DNA of 64,000 nucleotides, from assembly GCF_003010915.2 (NCBI RefSeq), contig NZ_CP028426.1:1736001-1800000 (forward strand), written 5' to 3'. Positions 61,047 to 64,000 of the stretch are shown piece after piece. A model generated the notes under the pieces. The model was given only the letters and a program-made list of their open reading frames with translations, ran no database searches and was not told the DNA's origin. This stretch comes from Gulosibacter molinativorax. Its GTDB lineage: Bacteria > Actinomycetota > Actinomycetes > Actinomycetales > Microbacteriaceae. Within the stretch, counting starts at the first letter, position 1. Every line of letters begins with the position of its first letter. The position numbers were made by a program, and so were the translations under genes.

Positions 61047-61720
61047 CCACCAACGAACTTCTCACCCGCGCCTTCGCCGAGCTACGCGCCGGCCGGCCCG
61101 TGCTCGTCGCCGACAGCGCGAGCCGCGAAAACGAGGTGGATGCGATCCTCGCGGCCGACCGCGCCGAACCCCGCTGGATCGGCTGGGTCGTGCGTCACTC
61201 CTCCGGGTTCCTGTGTGCGCCGATGCCCGCCGATCGTGCCGACCGCCTCGAGCTGCCACTCATGGTGGAGCGCAACGAGGACAGTCTGCGCACCGCGTAC
61301 ACCGTTTCGGTGGATGCTGCGGCTGGCGTCACCACGGGAATCTCGGCCGCTGATCGCGCGCTGACCCTACGCACCCTCGGCGACGACTCCGCGGTTGCCG
61401 GCGACCTCATCCGCCCCGGACACGTGATCCCGCTTCGAGCCGTGGCTGGCGGCGTGCTCGTGCGCCCCGGCCACACCGAGGCTGCGACCGACCTCGTTCG
61501 GCTCGCCGGCGCGGGCGAGGTCGGCGCGATCGCCGAGCTCGTGCACGACGAAGGCGACGTGATGCGCCTGCCCGAGGCCGAGGTGCTTGCCGCCGAGACC
61601 GGACTCGTGCTGCTCCACATCAGCGACCTCATCGAGTGGCGACGCGAACACGACCCGCTTGCCGCGCATCCGACCGACCGGGCCGAGGCCGAGCGACTGC
61701 TCGCGCTCGCAGGCCGCTAA
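61043..61720 (+). CDS. ribB: 3,4-dihydroxy-2-butanone 4-phosphate synthase
   Basis: 225 residues, ATG overlaps the ribE stop (ATGA). SRENEVDAILAA holds the metal/substrate Glu residues (the usual RENEGD has Val for Gly here), HSSGFLCAPM, SVDAAAGVTTGISAADRALT and GHVIPLRAVAGGVLVRPGHTEAATDL complete the DHBPS fold. No GTP cyclohydrolase II part is attached, so that step must be encoded elsewhere. Confidence 0.92.
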   Translation: MTTNELLTRAFAELRAGRPVLVADSASRENEVDAILAADRAEPRWIGWVVRHSSGFLCAPMPADRADRLELPLMVERNEDSLRTAYTVSVDAAAGVTTGISAADRALTLRTLGDDSAVAGDLIRPGHVIPLRAVAGGVLVRPGHTEAATDLVRLAGAGEVGAIAELVHDEGDVMRLPEAEVLAAETGLVLLHISDLIEWRREHDPLAAHPTDRAEAERLLALAGR

Positions 61721-61764
61721 TCGCATCCACCTATTCAGATCGTACTTCGACCGAAAGCAGATAC

Positions 61765-62238
61765 ATGAGTAAAGAAGGTTCCCCCACCATTGAGATCGAC
61801 GGCGCGGGCCTGCGGGTCGTTATCGTCACCGCGTCGTGGCACGAGAAGATCACCACCGCGCTGCTCGAGGGCACGCAACGTGCGCTGGCCGAGGCGAATG
61901 TCACCGACGTCGAGGTCGTGCGAGTACCCGGCTCGTTCGAGCTGTCCGTTGCGGCGGCGCGGATCGCGCGCTCGGAGCACGCTCCGGATGCGATCGTCGC
62001 GCTCGGCGTCGTGATTCGCGGTGGCACACCGCACTTCGACTTCGTGTGCACCGCCGCGACCGACGGGCTGAACCGCGTCGCGCTCGAGACGGGCATCCCG
62101 GTCGGCTTCGGGCTACTCACTTGCGATGACGAGCAGCAGGCACTCGAACGCTCGGGGATGCCCGGTTCGAGCGAGGACAAAGGTGCCGAGGCCGCGCAGG
62201 CCGCGATCGCGACGGTGCGCGCCCTCGCCGATTGGTAG
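61765..62238 (+). CDS. ribH: 6,7-dimethyl-8-ribityllumazine synthase
   Basis: 157 residues from ATG 61,765. RVVIVTASWHEKITTALLEG, VVRVPGSFELSVAAARIA (substrate site), VALGVVIRGGTPHFDFVC with the catalytic His, and PVGFGLLTCDDEQQALERSG with the phosphate-binding region. Last gene of the operon. Confidence 0.95.
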   Translation: MSKEGSPTIEIDGAGLRVVIVTASWHEKITTALLEGTQRALAEANVTDVEVVRVPGSFELSVAAARIARSEHAPDAIVALGVVIRGGTPHFDFVCTAATDGLNRVALETGIPVGFGLLTCDDEQQALERSGMPGSSEDKGAEAAQAAIATVRALADW

Positions 62239-62282
62239 GTGAGGCTGGCTGGTGCCGCGTTGAGCGTTCGCGCTCGGTTGCG

Positions 62283-62457
62283 ATTGCCGTTGGCGCGCAA
62301 CCTGAGCCAGCCCACTCATTGCCGTTAGCGCTTGCCATTGCCCGTCGACAGGCAATGCTGAGCGCTGCCTGCAACACATGCAAACGCGCCCATTGCCGGT
62401 AACGCTCACCCTTGCTCAAGTGCGGGCAGGGGTGAGCGCTAGCGGCAATGGGGACGC
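62283..62457. repeat. Cluster of ATTGCCGNTNNCG repeats with a large hairpin
   Basis: Direct copies at 62,283, 62,318 and 62,392, an incomplete one at 62,337, and an inverted copy at 62,437-62,449. The last two direct/inverted copies lie in a 27-bp-armed inverted repeat (62,385-62,411 and 62,429-62,457). It follows ribH and may also end its transcript. Confidence 0.75.
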
Positions 62458-62471
62458 GGCCGGGTGCGCGA

Positions 62472-62960
62472 CTATGCCTTGCGGACGAGCACCGCGAGGC
62501 CCGTGATGAGATCCGCCGGGTCCATTTCGGGGGTCGGCTCGGTGTCGTAGGCCTCCCAGTACGGCATGAGCAGCTCGTAGCCCTCGGCCTTCACTGCCTC
62601 GAGGAATTCACCCCACGCATCCCCGAGTCCGTCGTAGCGGCCCTGGTACTTGGTGATCGCGAGTTTTCCTGCTGGGAGCTCTGACGGGATGATCGTCACG
62701 TCACCGACGACGTGCTCCGCTGCGAGCGACTCGGCGACCGCGAAGCCCACCTCGACGTCGACCGTCGCGCCGAACTCGGTGTCGTATCGCGAGAACGCGG
62801 GCCCGGTCGGCGTGAATACGCCGGACTGGATGGCGCTGCCCAGTGCCGTGAAGGACGAATCCATGAGTGGCGCCATGCTGTTCGTCGGCTGCGCTTCGCT
62901 GCGGACGACCGCGGTCGGGCTCCCCGGGAAGTCGATGAATTCAATCGCGGACAGTGACAT
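62472..62960 (-). CDS. GyrI-like small-molecule-binding protein, paralogue 1
   Basis: 162 residues, AAGGAG upstream. FTPTGPAFSRYDTE and AVTKYQG-like LAITKYQGRYDGLGDAWGEFLEAVKAEG, MPYWEAYDTEP fit the GyrI/SOUL effector-binding fold with its conserved acidic residue. Cytoplasmic; ligand unknown. Paralogue of the next gene. Confidence 0.82.
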   Translation of the reverse strand: MSLSAIEFIDFPGSPTAVVRSEAQPTNSMAPLMDSSFTALGSAIQSGVFTPTGPAFSRYDTEFGATVDVEVGFAVAESLAAEHVVGDVTIIPSELPAGKLAITKYQGRYDGLGDAWGEFLEAVKAEGYELLMPYWEAYDTEPTPEMDPADLITGLAVLVRKA

Positions 62961-62984
62961 GCGTGCTCCTTATATATTGCGTTT

Positions 62985-63039
62985 CGATACGACCTGCGGC
63001 CTACTCAACGATCGATACGACCTGCGGCCTACTCAACGA
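62985..63039. repeat. Tandem 27-bp repeat (CGATACGACCTGCGGCC...)
   Basis: Two identical 27-bp copies, 62,985-63,011 and 63,013-63,039, one base apart. Short repeats with CTACTCAACGA ends are frequent between Microbacteriaceae genes. No function is assigned. Confidence 0.8.
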
Positions 63040-63046
63040 GGGCTAC

Positions 63047-63535
63047 TTAAACGGGAGCTGACATCTCGGTGCGCAGGCGCTCGGGGTCGGTGCCGGGGCC
63101 CGGGGTGACGAGGTAGCTCTCCCAGTATGGCTTGCGTGGCGTCCGGCCGGATCGCTCGAGGTCGCCCAGGAACTCCTGCCACACATCCGCCAGCTCGGAG
63201 TACGGGCCGACGTGAATCGCACGCGCAACCTCGCCACCCGGCAGCTCGCCCGCCTCGATCGTGACGCCGTTGAACTCGAGGTTCTCTTCGAGCGCGGCCA
63301 GAAGCGGAATCCCCGCCTCGATCGTCACGTCGCCCTCGAGCTCGGTGTCGTAGCGGCTGTATGCCGGTCCGTCCGGGGCTATCGCCGCCGCATCCACCGC
63401 CGCGCGAAGCACCGTGAACGCCGAATCAAGGAACCGAATCATGTCTTCCACCGGAACGCCCTCACCGCGAACCACCGCGGTGTGCTGGGTCTTGAGCCGC
63501 ACAAACTCAGGTGCGGTTGCCAATTGCTCTGCCAT
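63047..63535 (-). CDS. GyrI-like small-molecule-binding protein, paralogue 2
   Basis: 162 residues from ATG 63,535 (GAGGGAG upstream). APDGPAYSRYDTELEGDVTIEAG, GGEVARAIHVGPYSELADVWQEFLGDLERSG and PYWESYLVTPG follow the same plan as paralogue 1. Likely sensor or detoxifying binding protein. Confidence 0.82.
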   Translation of the reverse strand: MAEQLATAPEFVRLKTQHTAVVRGEGVPVEDMIRFLDSAFTVLRAAVDAAAIAPDGPAYSRYDTELEGDVTIEAGIPLLAALEENLEFNGVTIEAGELPGGEVARAIHVGPYSELADVWQEFLGDLERSGRTPRKPYWESYLVTPGPGTDPERLRTEMSAPV

Positions 63536-63583
63536 TGCGACTCCCTCGTCGAAAAGAACTAGTGCCAACCATGGTAGGCCTGA

Positions 63584-64000
63584 CTACTCGCGAACACGCT
63601 GACCAACCACGGTCGAAACACCGTCGCGATGCATCGACACCCCGTACAGCGCATCCGCGATTTCCATCGTGCGCTTCTGGTGCGTGATCACGATCAGCTG
63701 GCTTGATTCGCGCAGGCTCTCGAACACCTCGAGAAGGCGCCCGAGGTTGGCATCGTCGAGCGCGGCCTCGACCTCATCCATGATGTAGAAGGGGCTTGGT
63801 CGCGCCTTGAAAATCGCGACGAGCAGGGCGACCGCCGCGAGCGACCGTTCTCCACCCGACAGCAGCGAAAGCTTGTCAATCTTCTTCCCCGCGGGCTTTA
63901 CCGCCACTTCAATGCCCGTCGCGAGCATATTCATGGGGTCGGTGAGGGAAATATCCCCACTGCCGCCCGGGAACAGCACCGGAAACACCTCGTGGAAGGC
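63584..64000 (-). CDS. smc: Chromosome segregation ATPase SMC, 3' end (partial)
   Basis: The last 138 residues of SMC; the gene continues beyond the right edge. [21 protein letters not shown] is the ABC signature and [20 protein letters not shown] the Walker B with D-loop, then [20 protein letters not shown]. Forms the ATPase head that organises the chromosome. Confidence 0.96.
   Translation of the reverse strand, partial: AFHEVFPVLFPGGSGDISLTDPMNMLATGIEVAVKPAGKKIDKLSLLSGGERSLAAVALLVAIFKARPSPFYIMDEVEAALDDANLGRLLEVFESLRESSQLIVITHQKRTMEIADALYGVSMHRDGVSTVVGQRVRE

Overview
The window reads as a high-GC actinobacterial chromosome, most likely a member of Microbacteriaceae. The hexamer GGATGC (often GGATGCG) is very frequent in the right-hand core genes, as is typical of that family. 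At least eight genes have a TANNNT -10 box 6-7 nt upstream of the start codon and no ribosome-binding site, the layout of leaderless actinobacterial transcripts. A DUF3516-type Ski2-like helicase and a riboswitch-controlled ribD-ribE-ribB-ribH operon fit as well. I cannot name the genus.

Layout. 1-212: tail and terminator of a core gene that enters from the left. 213 to about 40,830: a mosaic genomic island. About 40,890-64,000: ordinary core chromosome. From left to right the island holds: (a) 456-14,219, a minus-strand type I restriction-modification operon (hsdM-hsdS-TIGR02391-like-hsdR-YgjP-like metallopeptidase-small ORF-RecD-like helicase), with hsdM cut after its seventh codon by an insertion sequence that itself carries a second one; (b) 14,199-21,889, a cargo stretch with a third IS (IS4 family), two near-identical small zinc-ribbon genes, a coiled-coil gene, a BspA/LRR_5 cell-surface protein and a protein with an RNxxxH (HEPN RNase-type) motif; (c) a second copy of the first IS; (d) about 23.6-37.56 kb, an integrative/mobilisable element with a VirD4/TraG-like ATPase, a replication-relaxation protein, two large paralogues with an ArdA-like C-terminus, two VWA-fold proteins, an MT-A70 methyltransferase, paired small genes with duplicated leaders, an excisionase and a tyrosine integrase next to a tRNA 3' half (best read as tRNA-Lys(TTT)); (e) a large serine recombinase gene split by the second copy of the IS407-like IS.

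The target-site duplications can be read directly: 3 bp (CTT and AAA) for the two copies of the first IS, 4 bp (CAGG and CTAC) for the two IS407-like copies, and 10 bp (ACTCTAGGAC) for the IS4-like element. Each copy therefore inserted independently, and the nesting gives an order of events.

Core part: tRNA-Ala(CGC), two membrane proteins with long charged tails, a DUF6891-like gene, a frameshifted unknown gene, a GNAT acetyltransferase, galU facing a 5-formyltetrahydrofolate cyclo-ligase over a 40-bp double promoter, mscL, an MFS exporter, a 1,550-residue SF1-helicase-like protein whose ATPase motifs look degenerate, tRNA-Arg(CCT), a Ski2-like RNA helicase, a lipoprotein, the FMN riboswitch and rib operon, two GyrI-like paralogues, and the 3' end of smc.

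How parts may work together: restriction (hsd operon plus helicase and protease), a possible HEPN effector and possible ArdA-like anti-restriction proteins sit in one mobile stretch, so it looks like a place where defence and counter-defence genes meet. The least explained part is the 25.1-29.1 kb block (VWA lipoprotein, two-helix membrane protein, paralogous pair with repeated leaders, second VWA protein), which I consider the best candidate for an undescribed system. Functions are read from motifs only; no database search was possible.
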